64,000 nt of DNA, taken from the NCBI RefSeq assembly GCF_036010485.1, contig NZ_CP108568.1:4285001-4349000 (forward strand). The letters run 5' to 3'. Position 1 is the stretch's first letter. The number at the start of each line of letters is the position of its first letter. A program made the translations under genes and the position numbers. The stretch is from Streptomyces sp. NBC_01198 (GTDB lineage: Bacteria; Actinomycetota; Actinomycetes; Streptomycetales; Streptomycetaceae). Of the stretch, positions 1 to 8,989 are shown piece by piece. Under the pieces are notes generated by a model. It did no database searches and was not told the origin of the DNA. It saw only the letters and a list, made by a program, of their open reading frames with translations.

Positions 1-907
1 GGGCGGAGGTTGCGGTCCAGTAGCCGTCGCGCTTTCGGCCGAAGGTTGGTGTGCGACCGTGGGCATACTCGACGGAGGTTCCGTACAGTGCCGTCTCGGT
101 GTCCTCATCTTCAGGGAAGAAGGCCGCATGGCCAACTGCCACGATGAATGGCAGCGCCAGGTCGCCGTACTTCCCACCCTTCCTTCTGACCGCGTCAAGC
201 ACCCGCTCCGGCTGGTCGTCGAGCCCGTCTGACACGGGATGGATGCCGATCGTCCTGCTTGTTGGGTTACCTCGCGCGCCGGGATCGCGGGGGAAGGCCT
301 GGAACGTGACGCTCCAGTCGCCGTCCTGCCAGGTGTGTTTCGGCAGTGGAACCTTGCGCTCGTGTTCGGCAATGACTTGGTCGGGATCCAGGCTTGCGAG
401 CCACCGCGTCAGCTCGGACTTCAGCCGCTTCTGCGGCGGCGTTGCCAGCCCGACCCTGTCAAGCTCATAGGACAGAAAGAAGTTAGGGCTCGGCAGGCGA
501 TCGATGGCGTCGGCCAGCTGAGGCGGGAGCGGGTTGGACGCGGAGCCACTCAGGCGCTGGGCCGTCCAGATCGCCTCGACGACAAACTGCTCGCCGTCGC
601 GGGTGACCAGGAAGTCAGGGTTCTTGCCACGGGTGCCTATGCCGGGCTCGATCTCCACAGTGCATCCGGAACCGAGCAGCATCTCGTGCAGGTACAGCTC
701 CCACAGCGCGGAGTAGACATTCGTGTCGGAGTTCCGGTCCAACAGCCGGCTACGCACGCCGGGCTGAGCATGGTCCGGGAGGTGCGACCACCACTCGTTG
801 ATCACATCCCGAACCTGGTCCCAGAAAGGACCGGCGATCCTCCCGAAGAACTCGGCGTCCGTCTCCGCGGCTCGCTTCGGCGACGCATCCGTACGATCCC
901 AACTCAT
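1..907 (-). CDS. PD-(D/E)XK nuclease-like hypothetical protein, partial
   Basis: The frame is open from ATG 907 to base 1 (about 302 codons), so the C-terminus lies outside the window. An in-frame ATG at 919 is an alternative start; neither has a strong RBS. Residues ~63-113 look like the core of a PD-(D/E)XK fold: a helix with E70 and E75, a strand VEIEP, then NPDFLV (96-101) and QFVVEAIW (107-114). The usual E-x-K is EAI, so the lysine is missing or displaced and activity is uncertain. The rest has no recognised domain. It is the first of several possible conflict genes on this strand. The fold call is an inference from the motif pattern only. Confidence 0.75.
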   Translation of the reverse strand, partial: MSWDRTDASPKRAAETDAEFFGRIAGPFWDQVRDVINEWWSHLPDHAQPGVRSRLLDRNSDTNVYSALWELYLHEMLLGSGCTVEIEPGIGTRGKNPDFLVTRDGEQFVVEAIWTAQRLSGSASNPLPPQLADAIDRLPSPNFFLSYELDRVGLATPPQKRLKSELTRWLASLDPDQVIAEHERKVPLPKHTWQDGDWSVTFQAFPRDPGARGNPTSRTIGIHPVSDGLDDQPERVLDAVRRKGGKYGDLALPFIVAVGHAAFFPEDEDTETALYGTSVEYAHGRTPTFGRKRDGYWTATSA

Positions 908-1179
908 GTATACCGCCATGGCCAACGATCGTAGACTGTTCTGCCGATTAATCCTATTGGCTTTCCCACCGCGGTGCAGTGGGCCGCGAAGCTCAGATGA
1001 GGGGTGCTCCTGGCGCCTTCGTGTTTCCCGCAGCTCCCAGCAGGCAGCGGAGTTTGTTGTCGTTCTATCTGCTGTATCGGGCTGCGCTTATTTGCCCGTG
1101 TCTGCAGGGGGTCCCGCAACTGCTGCTCACGGTTGAGGTGATCTTGTCGCGGCTGGTGTGATCACGGCGTCGGATTCAT

Positions 1180-1313
1180 CCAGTCGAACACGCGTCGCGT
1201 TCGCCCGCATGAAGAACTGGAGGATCCTGCGCGACTGCCGTCTCAAAGGCGAGAGCGTCCGCCCCGCCGTGCTCGGCATTGCATGCCTGCACAACCTCGC
1301 CCTCGCCGGGTGA
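1180..1313 (+). pseudogene. IS5-family transposase C-terminal remnant
   Basis: One frame ending at the TGA 1311-1313 reads ARMKNWRILRDCRLKG followed by a stretch ending CLHNLALAG. This is the typical C-terminus of a DDE-type IS5-family transposase (KNWRILRDCR and the last HNLAL helix). No upstream catalytic part is present, so it is a short non-functional relic. The rest of 908-1443 shows no gene. Confidence 0.7.
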
Positions 1314-1443
1314 TCGAGAACCGAGCAGGCTAGCGGGCATGATGTAAATCATCTACGGGACAGCCCTCAGGTACTTGTCACGGCTGGCCATGAGGGACGG
1401 ATCCGAGCGACGGCGAGCTCATCGTTCGGCGTCCGGCCGCGTG

Positions 1444-2469
1444 TCAGAGTGCACTGATCCAGTCGACCGCGCGGCCAGCAGCACCAAGGAACCCGTAGAC
1501 CGTCCGTTGACGCTCACGGGAGTCCAAGGTCGCCAGACGAACCGTTGTTCGGCCACTGTGCATCAGCGCGTTTCGCTCCCGATACATCTCCTCGAGCATG
1601 GAGAACGCGGACGGATCGTCGCTGCGCAGCGACCGGGAAGACAAATCGGTCGGTGCACGCTCGTAGTACTTCTCAGCGAAGCTTCCGCCAACCGAGGCCA
1701 GACCCTGCTCGTAGCGCTTGGTTCTGTCCCCGACGTGGGTGGCGATGTAGGTATGCGCCGCGGTCTCGCTAGCGGAGGCCATGGCAAGGATCGCCTCGCG
1801 CAGGGCGAGAGACTGAACAGCGGTCTCGGCGTCAACGAGCAGAACGTTGTGAAGTGGTGGCTCGGTCCCGCCTTGTAGAGATGCCTCCAGTCCGCTGACC
1901 GGGATCGACCCGGTGCCCGGACTGCGTACGGCCCCAGACGACAACTGGGCGTTAGCCCCGGCGAAGACCGGTAACCCGGTTTGCGTGTCAGCATCGAGGA
2001 CAGTCACGGTCCACGGCGACAGAAGGTAGAAACGGCCGTCCTCAGGCCGCCAAGCCCTTCTCACCCGGGGCATCCAAGCAGCCCGGCCAGCACTGCGCAG
2101 GTGTTCTACCAGGACGTTGGCCGCGTTGACGCCTCGTTCTTGTGTGAGATCGAAGTCGATACTTGGCGTGTCGCTGGGGGCAAGGTCCTGTTCCCACCGG
2201 AGGACCACTTGGATGCGGTCAATCACCGTGTCGGCGATCGTCCTGGAGATCGCGCCACGGTGCATCCCCAGCGGGACAATGGACAGCGACGTACCGGCGA
2301 GAGAGTTGTCGATATCGTTAGGGAAAAGGGGCTGCGTGGACGGATTCCATGGGCTGACCTCTGCGCTGAACGCAGGAGCTTGCAGGTTGAGCCCTCCCCA
2401 CGACGCCCAGCTCGGATCACGCGGTAGCTGGGCGTCGAAGTAGTATTGCATCATCGCGGCGATACGCAT
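1444..2469 (-). CDS. Hypothetical protein with C-terminal HEPN-like motif
   Basis: This is a 341-aa soluble protein. The start at 2469 is supported by AAGAGGG four bases upstream. Residues 1-220 match nothing I recognise. The C-terminal ~120 residues are helical and contain EEMYRERNALMHSG, in which R299-H304 forms the R-x4-H signature of HEPN domains. HEPN proteins are often metal-independent RNases in toxin-antitoxin, abortive infection and CRISPR-associated systems, or inactive binding modules. The setting, between a PD-(D/E)XK-like gene and a Trypco1/STAND pair, suits an anti-phage or conflict role, but that is inference. No obvious antitoxin partner is adjacent. Confidence 0.7.
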   Translation of the reverse strand: MRIAAMMQYYFDAQLPRDPSWASWGGLNLQAPAFSAEVSPWNPSTQPLFPNDIDNSLAGTSLSIVPLGMHRGAISRTIADTVIDRIQVVLRWEQDLAPSDTPSIDFDLTQERGVNAANVLVEHLRSAGRAAWMPRVRRAWRPEDGRFYLLSPWTVTVLDADTQTGLPVFAGANAQLSSGAVRSPGTGSIPVSGLEASLQGGTEPPLHNVLLVDAETAVQSLALREAILAMASASETAAHTYIATHVGDRTKRYEQGLASVGGSFAEKYYERAPTDLSSRSLRSDDPSAFSMLEEMYRERNALMHSGRTTVRLATLDSRERQRTVYGFLGAAGRAVDWISAL

Positions 2470-2589
2470 GGAACCCTCTTGAGCTAGTTGTGACTTGTGT
2501 GGTCTTTGGCTTGGTCATGGGGAAACGACACGTCTCGGAGACGAATTGTGACGGATGGATTATGTTGGCTCGTCCAGCCGTTACATGGG

Positions 2590-2905
2590 CACCCAGTGGG
2601 GTACTACCGCAGGAACTGGGATTCAGGTCAGGGATGACGTGCTGCCGTCGTCCGGCTATGTGGAACGACGCCGGCGTGTGGGACGAACTGCACCTGGGGA
2701 TGTTGAAGAAACTGTCGGTGGCGAAGTAGGTCGACCGGGCGTGAGTGGTGATCGGCTCCTCCCACGTGCGCGACGTTCAGCGCGGCCCAAAACCGGGGCA
2801 CACCTTGGTCGACCGTGCGGGGCCGGACGGCAAGCGCTACGTTCTCACCGACAGCCATGGCATCCCGCAACCGCCACAACCACCAACCCGGCGAACCCGC
2901 GGTCG
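2590..2905 (+). pseudogene. Decayed IS5-family transposase fragment
   Basis: Translated pieces LPQELGFRSGMTCC, NDAGVWDELH, GSSHVRDVQRGPKPG and LVDRAGPDGKRY follow the usual order of an IS5-type transposase in which the first DDE aspartate sits in DSSHVRA. Here that aspartate is glycine, and two in-frame stops interrupt the block between the K-L and S-S-H-V-R segments. Both ends are missing, and another IS is inserted immediately downstream. Confidence 0.65.
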
Positions 2906-2910
2906 CAGCG

Positions 2911-3820
2911 CTAGGGTCCATCTTCAAACGGATCTTGCCCAGAGAAGGAGTGACGCGAGATTGATCGCTGCTTCGTATGAGGTGGCGGTCTTGTCGTATC
3001 TGGTGGCGATTCCGCGGAAGCCTTTGAGTCGGTTGAAGCAGCGTTCGACGACGTTGCGCTGGCGGTAGATCTGCCGGTCGAATGCCGGTGGCCGGCCACC
3101 GTGACGGCCACGGTTGTGGCGATGCCGCTGCTGGTCGTTCTTATCCGGGATGGTGCACGCGATGCCGCGTTGGCTCAGATAGGCGCTGAACCCGCGAGAA
3201 CTGTAGGCCTTGTCGGCGATGACCTGATCGGGCCTGCAGCGGGGACGTCCGAGGCTGATGCGTGGGACTCGGATGCGTTCGAGGAGGGGGCGTGCGCAGG
3301 GGCGGTCGTGGCGCTGGCCGGGTGTGAGCAGAATGGCAAGGGGCAGTCCGCGCCCGTCGCAGGCGAGGTGGATCTTGGTAGTCAGCCCTTCTCGGGACCG
3401 GCCGAGGGCGTGATCGTCCGGTTCGTCCGCCCGATGCTGCCCCCTTTTCACCCGTGGCGGCAGAGTGCTGGTGCGCGCGGACAATGGTGGAGCCGATTTG
3501 CACCAGCCAGTCGATGTCGCCGGCCGCTTCCGCGTGAGCCTGGACTTGCTGGAGAGCCCGGGTGAACACGCCGTCCACGGCATAGCGTCGGAAGCGGGTG
3601 ACACCGACTTCCACGGTCCGTAGCGGTTCCGCCAGGAGACTCCAGTCCGGATCTTGTAGACCATCCCGTTGATGACCCGCCGATCCTCCACACGCGGACG
3701 CCCTGACACGGTCCGCGGTAGCAGCGGAGCGAGCAACTCGCACTCGCGAAAGGTGAGTTCATGGCGACGTATCACGCCACTATGATCCACCATCCGATGA
3801 TCTTTGAAAACGGACCCTAG
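2911..3820 (-). mobile_element. IS5-family (IS427-like) insertion sequence, defective
   Basis: Terminal inverted repeats are GGTCC(A/G)T(C/T)TTCAAA, with the left one at about 2915 and the right one ending at 3816. Both ends are flanked by CTAG (2911-2914 and 3817-3820), the 4-bp target duplication expected of the IS427 group. The element itself is about 902 bp and carries one transposase frame on the minus strand. The well-kept ends contrast with the damaged transposase, so the insertion may be fairly recent or still able to move in trans. Confidence 0.8.
2924..3793 (-). pseudogene. IS5-family transposase, middle third out of frame
   Basis: One open frame of 290 codons starts at ATG 3793, but only its N-terminal part (RRHELTFRECELLAPLLP) and C-terminal part (TKIHLACDGRGLPLAI, VVERCFNRLKGFRGIATRYD) are transposase. 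The expected middle (TRFRRYAVDGVF, DIDWLVQI, STIVRAHQH) lies in another frame. Compared with the remnant at 8156-8645, this copy lacks one base in the GTGTACACC region and one just before an A4G5 run. Related elements appear to shift -1 at that run. The first DDE aspartate is also glycine (GSTIVRAHQH). The gene is therefore almost certainly inactive. Confidence 0.75.
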
Positions 3821-3870
3821 CGCGGGCGGCGGCGTATGGCCGGGATCCAACGAGCTCGTGCACGAGTCCG

Positions 3871-6800
3871 CTAGCCAACTTGACTCGGGTTGCGCAGGCC
3901 ACGAACTGGCTCGTACGGCGGAAGTCGGCGGGTTCGTAGTCGATTCGCGGTGCCGTTGCCTCTCTCTGCGAGCCGATCAAGAATCTCAAGTCCCTGTGTG
4001 GAGATGCGATACGCGGAAGTGAATCTTCGCCGTTCCCGGAGAAGGCCGTGCAGCCGTATGAGGGAGGCGTAGAACTGCTCCGTGTCGGATCTGCGTCTCG
4101 TGTCGGTGCTTCGGTCTTCGGGGAACTCAAGCAGCGCACGAACACTCAGAGTGAACGCTTCATCCGCCAGCGGCACCGCGCTGTCCCAGTTCTCCATCGC
4201 CGCGTAGGTGTCGGCAAGGTAGCCTAGCCCCCGCAGTAGTTCGGCCGCGCGGACGTCAGGCGCATGTGCGGAATCCGCTGTTCTGCGCAATTCGACGCAC
4301 TCCGCCAGCATTGGGAGCGCATCGGAGTACAAGCCTGCGGCGGCCAGGGCAAGGCCGGCACCCGCCAGTGTTCCCGACAAGTCGCTGTCCGCCTCCGTGC
4401 CGGACTGCCCACGAAGCCGCCGCGCGGTGTTCACGGCTTGACAGGCCGCTTCCTTGACCTTGCGCTTGGCCCCAGCCATGGAATAGAGGCGCGCCGCGTT
4501 GATATACGCGCCCGCGAGGACCTGACCGTAGCGGCGGAAGTCCGATGCGGCGAGACGCTGGACAATGGAGAGGCTTTCGGCTTGGGCGATTTGGGCTCTC
4601 TGCCGGAGCCCCGCCGAGGCCAGCCTCGAGGCCAGCGTGGCCAGAGCACTCGCCACTTGACGCCACCGAGTTCCTTGCTCCTTCTCCGCCAGCCCTCTGA
4701 GGATTGCCACCCCTTCCTCGGTCGGATTGACAGCTCCGAAGGCGTAACCTGCCGAGCTCAGACGGGATCCGAGCACCGTGAGCGCCCTGGCGTATGCCGC
4801 TTCGTTCTCGGACGTCGGGTCCAGTTCTGCGATTCTTTGGCGCAGACGAACAATCTCCTTCTGTGTGTCGACGATCTGTTCCCGATTCATCTCGTGGCCG
4901 AGGTTTATTTTTGCGGCCAGCGTCGTGCTCAACTCTAGCCCGTAGCTCGGGAGATCGATGTCAAGCAATGAGCGGCTTAGAGACTCCGCGTCCCGTAGCG
5001 CGTCCATCGCCTGTGTTCCCCTGCCCAGCCTCATGAGGTTGAACGAGAAAGCCCGCAAGACCCGGATCCTCTCGGCTTCGGGGCGTTCTCCGGTGGCGGT
5101 GGCTTCCATGCGTGTTTGGTGAAGGGTTTGGAGGGCTGTGATCAGTTGGTTACCATCGACGTACGGACGTAATACAGTGAACGACTCCTGCATCTTCTGA
5201 GCGGCATGAGCCCGTGTCCGGGGATCGTCGATCTCTTCCAGCCTTCGTAGCAGGGCCAACTGAGCGACGGCATACCTCTTGGCATCTTCGCCCCTGCCCA
5301 GGACGGCGCTCAACTTCGACAGCTTAGGAAACGTGTCGGCAAGCATCTCGATGCGCCACGCAGGATCCTCGTCGGAGTCGGCCTCGACGATCTCCCTCAC
5401 TTCATCAAGGATGCCGACCGATTCCCACTCCCGTGCACCGTCCCTTAGTCGTTCGGCAGTCTGCAGGAGCTGCTCTGCCAGCAGGCGCGTCGGCGGCGGG
5501 CCTCCCGCCATGGCATTTTCGCGTACGGTGGAGAGCGCCTCGATGCTTGTGTCGGCGGCCTCGGAGCGGCGGCCGATCGTGGACAACCGAACCGCCAACT
5601 GGTTCAGGAGGTCGGCGACGGACGAACCGTCGCTCTCCCTGGCAGAGTCGATCGCCTTCCGCCACAACGTGATCCCGGCGTCTTGCAGTACCACGCTGTG
5701 CACGGGGATGGCCTCCGCCAGTTCCAATATCGCTGCACGGTCGGGAGCGTCGCCTTCACCCATCCCCGCCACGACCTTCAGGAACACATCCTGCAGAGGC
5801 CCCTCGGAACGCTCGGAGACGGAAACCAGCGAGCGCAGCAGGCCCACGGGTGCGCTGCGCAGAACCTGTTCGATGAAGACGATCAATCGTGCGTCGCTGG
5901 TGCAGGCACGATCCAGGATGAGCCACGCCCGCTCTGCCGATTCTGGCTGCACGGTGGCCAGCGATTTGAGCATCGTGGGGCAGTCGATGAGTGTGTCGGA
6001 CACCAACTGTTCGAGCAGCAGGTCGGGTTGGAGGATCTCTGTGTCGTGCGCAACCCCTGTCGTGTCCGCCGTGGGGAAGAAGCTCAACGCCCAGCGCGCC
6101 ATTGCATGTAACCGCTCCGCGGGCGCATCGGCGAGATCCGGGATGGCCCTAAGTAACTGGGCGGTGTGGACCTCTTTCTGAGCCCCGAACAGGGCCACCG
6201 ACGTCACCACGCGTCTGAGTAGTTCGTCGTCGATGGACAGACCGGCTGCCGCCGAACTGCGGCTCCAGTAGGAGCACTCACGGTCGAGCACACTCCGCAC
6301 GATGCCCCGGCGCGTGTCTCCGTCCCCGACGCCGTGGCGGACCGCGCTGCCGTTGTCCAGTACCTGCAGCAGGGCCGACATGTGCAGCACGAGGATGGGC
6401 TGCGTCCCCATCTGCGGTATTCGCCCCGCGGACACAGAGGCAGCGGCACCGAGCCGGGCGGCGAAGGCGGCAGCGGCAGCGGCGTGGGCGTCGCGGCGGG
6501 CTTCCCGGGTCACGACGAGCGGGGCGAGGTCGGCCTGCACCACCGGGATGTGACTGGCCGCCTCCCGGATCCGACGTGACCACGTCTTACGGTTGCGTGC
6601 GAGAACCAGCAAACGGGTGGGAGGCGCTGTCCCTTCGGGTGCGTCCAGTCGGCTCAGCAACTCATGCAGGCCGGTATGAGTGTCGCCGTAATCCAGCACG
6701 GCCAGTACCGGATCACCTCGTTCTCTCAGCCGGTCCAGGACCTTCGGGCTGCCGTCACCCGACAGAAACCCTGCGGTCCAGCCCTGCCGCGCCATGGCGT

Positions 6801-7542
6801 CGCACAGCTCGGCCGCCAGGCGTGTCTTGCCTGCCCCGGCCTGGCCGGCCAGCAACCGGACCGCCGCCTGTTCCCCCGACGTGCACCATGCCATCAGCTC
6901 ATCGAGTTCGGACTTCCGCCCTAAGAAGGGCACGACTCCGTATTCGGGCCGCAGCAGCACGCTGGGACGAATATCACGCGAGGTCGTGAGCGATCGATAC
7001 GCGGACCTGAACTCCGCTCCGGTCTGGGCATACAGGGCATCCTGCCGAACGGCAAACCACCGCTCGTGCTGGACTCCCGCAGGCTCATTCGCGGGCCATA
7101 TGTGTCCGACGAAGGCATCGAGGGCGCGCCCGACGGGAACAGCCCAGCCGCCAAGATCGGACTGCGCGTCACGGGTGCGGGTGAGCATGGCGCACACTCG
7201 TCCAGTGCGCTCGTTCAGTACGGGGGCTCCGCTCATCCCGCCGGAGATGCGGCCGTCCCGTAGCTGTAGACGCCAGGCGTCTTCCCCGATGTCGTATCCG
7301 TCATCCTCGCCGTCTGCCCAGTCGGTGTCCAGGAAGCCGCCCTCGTACCGCAGCGACGCGGGAATGAGACGCGGCCGTCCTCTGCGCTCGAAGGTATCCG
7401 TCCATCCGGCCGTGTACAGCCGATCGGGTTCCGGATACAGCACGGGCTCGGCGTCCTGGCACGAGACCCAGGGGTGGTCGTCGGCCGCGAAGCTGAGCAG
7501 CGCCGCGGGTTGCCTTCTCTCACGGTCATTATTCAGCCCCAC
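3871..7542 (-). CDS. Trypsin-like/STAND NTPase/TPR conflict protein with truncated protease domain
   Basis: This 1223-aa protein starts at GTG 7542, seven bases after the Trypco1 stop and in the same frame. Residues ~1-145 are the second half of a trypsin-like domain, with the nucleophile motif GGMSGAPV (Ser104). The first half, which would hold the catalytic His and probably Asp, is absent. Residues ~207-420 form a STAND-type P-loop NTPase: Walker A AGQAGAGKTRLA (~232-243) and Walker B VLAVLDY (~279-285). From ~560 to the end are TPR-like helical repeats, likely the sensor. Trypsin-STAND-TPR proteins next to Trypco1 are known predicted actinobacterial conflict systems. The truncation suggests loss of protease activity or a deletion. 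An IS lies immediately downstream. Confidence 0.85.
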   Translation of the reverse strand: MGLNNDRERRQPAALLSFAADDHPWVSCQDAEPVLYPEPDRLYTAGWTDTFERRGRPRLIPASLRYEGGFLDTDWADGEDDGYDIGEDAWRLQLRDGRISGGMSGAPVLNERTGRVCAMLTRTRDAQSDLGGWAVPVGRALDAFVGHIWPANEPAGVQHERWFAVRQDALYAQTGAEFRSAYRSLTTSRDIRPSVLLRPEYGVVPFLGRKSELDELMAWCTSGEQAAVRLLAGQAGAGKTRLAAELCDAMARQGWTAGFLSGDGSPKVLDRLRERGDPVLAVLDYGDTHTGLHELLSRLDAPEGTAPPTRLLVLARNRKTWSRRIREAASHIPVVQADLAPLVVTREARRDAHAAAAAAFAARLGAAASVSAGRIPQMGTQPILVLHMSALLQVLDNGSAVRHGVGDGDTRRGIVRSVLDRECSYWSRSSAAAGLSIDDELLRRVVTSVALFGAQKEVHTAQLLRAIPDLADAPAERLHAMARWALSFFPTADTTGVAHDTEILQPDLLLEQLVSDTLIDCPTMLKSLATVQPESAERAWLILDRACTSDARLIVFIEQVLRSAPVGLLRSLVSVSERSEGPLQDVFLKVVAGMGEGDAPDRAAILELAEAIPVHSVVLQDAGITLWRKAIDSARESDGSSVADLLNQLAVRLSTIGRRSEAADTSIEALSTVRENAMAGGPPPTRLLAEQLLQTAERLRDGAREWESVGILDEVREIVEADSDEDPAWRIEMLADTFPKLSKLSAVLGRGEDAKRYAVAQLALLRRLEEIDDPRTRAHAAQKMQESFTVLRPYVDGNQLITALQTLHQTRMEATATGERPEAERIRVLRAFSFNLMRLGRGTQAMDALRDAESLSRSLLDIDLPSYGLELSTTLAAKINLGHEMNREQIVDTQKEIVRLRQRIAELDPTSENEAAYARALTVLGSRLSSAGYAFGAVNPTEEGVAILRGLAEKEQGTRWRQVASALATLASRLASAGLRQRAQIAQAESLSIVQRLAASDFRRYGQVLAGAYINAARLYSMAGAKRKVKEAACQAVNTARRLRGQSGTEADSDLSGTLAGAGLALAAAGLYSDALPMLAECVELRRTADSAHAPDVRAAELLRGLGYLADTYAAMENWDSAVPLADEAFTLSVRALLEFPEDRSTDTRRRSDTEQFYASLIRLHGLLRERRRFTSAYRISTQGLEILDRLAERGNGTANRLRTRRLPPYEPVRGLRNPSQVG

Positions 7543-7548
7543 CAGCCG

Positions 7549-7872
7549 TTACTCGGCCGGAGCCTGCCAGCCGAGGCGCACCGTGAACGCCGCGGTCCCT
7601 CCGGCCTTCGTGATCAAGCCGAGCAGCTTGCCGCCCTCCACCGTGAGTGAGAGCCCAAACTCCACCTCGACTGTGTCGGGTGTCGCGTTGCGGACGGCCT
7701 CCCGCACCATGTCCGCCACCCCGGAGAGCGCGTCCTGAACGGCGTCGAAGCGGAACGCGTCCGCGAAGCCGACATCCTGCGCGCCGCCCCCCGCCTCCAT
7801 GACCGCGTGTACCTTGACCACCGCGCCGTTCGGCAGCGTCGCGTCCACCAAGGCCAGTGCGTCATCCTGCAT
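7549..7872 (-). CDS. Trypco1 (CU044_2847-like) family protein
   Basis: This 107-aa protein starts at ATG 7872, preceded by CGGAGAG; an upstream in-frame ATG at 7905 is less likely. Its features are an early strand LALVDATLPNGAVVKVHA, a central helix FDAVQDALSGVADMVREA, then VEVEFGLSLTVEGGKL and FTVRLGWQA at the C-terminus. This is the layout of the trypsin-co-occurring domain (Trypco1). It is encoded directly upstream of the trypsin-STAND gene, as is usual, and probably acts with it, for example as a substrate or regulator of the protease module. That role is inferred from co-occurrence only. Confidence 0.8.
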   Translation of the reverse strand: MQDDALALVDATLPNGAVVKVHAVMEAGGGAQDVGFADAFRFDAVQDALSGVADMVREAVRNATPDTVEVEFGLSLTVEGGKLLGLITKAGGTAAFTVRLGWQAPAE

Positions 7873-7989
7873 GTAGGCTCTCCGTCCGCGTGTCAGAGAC
7901 GCCATAGTAGTTGCGGACGGGGGGCCATCGGCTAGCGCGTGTCTCTCTGATGGATTGGTGAGTTGCTCGGATGCGCCCGTCCGATTAGT

Positions 7990-8155
7990 GATCGCCGAGG
8001 CGATGTGGGACTGGACCGAGCCGCTGATGCCGGCGGATCAGGTCCGCGGGCGGCGACGGGCCGACCAGCGTCGCACTCTGAGGCCATCCAGTGGACGTAT
8101 CGCACCAACTCGCCCTGGCCGGACCTTCCCGACGAGCTCGTCTCATTCCGGACCC
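7990..8155 (+). pseudogene. IS5-family transposase N-terminal fragment (different subtype)
   Basis: VIAEAMWDWTEPLMP then RGRRRADQRRTL in one frame, followed after a frameshift by EAIQWTYRTNSPWPDLPDEL, matches the N-terminal DUF4096-like region of a second IS5-type transposase. The fragment ends where a different transposase remnant begins at about 8156. The joint is consistent with recombination or nested insertion between two elements. Confidence 0.6.
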
Positions 8156-8645
8156 TGGCGATACCTGCCGGGACGCTATGGACCGTGGAAGACGGTGTAC
8201 ACCCGCTTCCGACGCTATGCCCTGGACGGCGTGTTCACCCGGGCTCTCCAGCAGGTCCAGACTCACGCGGTCGCGGCGGGCGACATCGACTGGCCGGTGC
8301 AGATCGACTCCACCATTGTCCGCGCGCACCAGCACGCTCCCGCCGCGGGCCGAAAAGGGGGCAGCATCGGGCGGACGAACCGGACGATCACGCCCTCGGC
8401 CGGTCCCGAGGTGAGGGCTGACTACCAAGATCCACCTCGCCTGCGACGGGCGCGGACTGCCCCTTGCCATTCCGCTGGCACCCGGCCAGCGCCACGACCG
8501 CCCCTGCGCACGCCCCCTTCTCGAACGCATCCGAGTCCCACGGATCAGCCTGGGGACGTCCCCGCTGCAGGCCCGATCGGGTCATCGCCGACAAGGCCTA
8601 CAGTTCCCGCAGGTTCCGCGCCTACCTGCGCAAACGCGGTTCGGC
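8156..8645 (+). pseudogene. IS5-family (IS427-like) transposase remnant, second copy
   Basis: GRYGPWKTVYTRFRRYALDGVF, DIDWPVQIDSTIVRAHQH and, after an A4G5 run, HRADEPDDHALGRSRG are homologous to the element at 2911-3820. The C-terminal part (CRPDRVIADKAYSSR) is in yet another frame. This copy keeps the first DDE aspartate (QIDSTIV) and the bases that the other copy has lost, but it lacks both termini. It ends just before the GTTGCA-type arm repeats. Confidence 0.65.
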
Positions 8646-8646
8646 A

Positions 8647-8667
8647 GTTGCAGTTCCAGTTGCATTC
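8647..8667. promoter_or_regulatory. GTTGCA-type paired direct repeat, candidate integrase arm site
   Basis: GTTGCAGTTC is followed at a 12-base period by GTTGCATTC, about 100 bases upstream of the first tRNA-Ser core. The same pair with the same spacing lies upstream of the core at 28322. Short paired direct repeats next to a tRNA-derived core resemble arm-type binding sites of tyrosine integrases. Function is inferred from position and symmetry. Confidence 0.5.
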
Positions 8668-8760
8668 GTGCCCGTTCAGCACGGTCCGAGCGTCAGCTAT
8701 CGACCTTATGCGCCGCAGACCAGGACCCTGACGGACTCGGTCGAACGCCCGGACGAACAG

Positions 8761-8816
8761 TTGGAAAGCGTGTTGGGGGCAACCCCTCACGAGTTCGAAT
8801 CTCGTATCCTCCGCCA
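8761..8816 (+). repeat. att core 1: tRNA-Ser(GGA) 3' fragment
   Basis: TTGGAAAGCG to CCGCCA matches the anticodon loop (anticodon GGA), the long variable arm (GTTGGGGGCAACCCCTC), the T arm (ACGAGTTCGAATCTCGT) and the acceptor 3' strand with CCA of an actinobacterial tRNA-Ser. The 5' half is missing, so it is not a tRNA gene. The segment recurs six more times in the same orientation. Confidence 0.9.
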
Positions 8817-8834
8817 GTGCCTCACCGGGCACGA

Positions 8835-8874
8835 CGTTGTTGGCCCCCGCTGCTCGCAGCGGGGGCCAACAACG
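8835..8874 (+). terminator. Hairpin after att core 1
   Basis: A perfect stem of about 18 bp (CGTTGTTGGCCCCCGCTG with its complement) has a CTCG loop. It follows the core by about 18 bases, the position of a tRNA gene terminator. It also faces the 3' end of the minus-strand immunity gene and may serve both directions. Confidence 0.75.
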
Positions 8875-8989
8875 TTCGTGGTCTCGCCCTGTATGGATCT
8901 GCAGCCCACCGCTGACCGGGGCGCAAGCCGTTGTCCGTCCACCTCCACGACGGCTACGGGCCTCTGCCATGTCGGGTGGCGCCGTGGGG

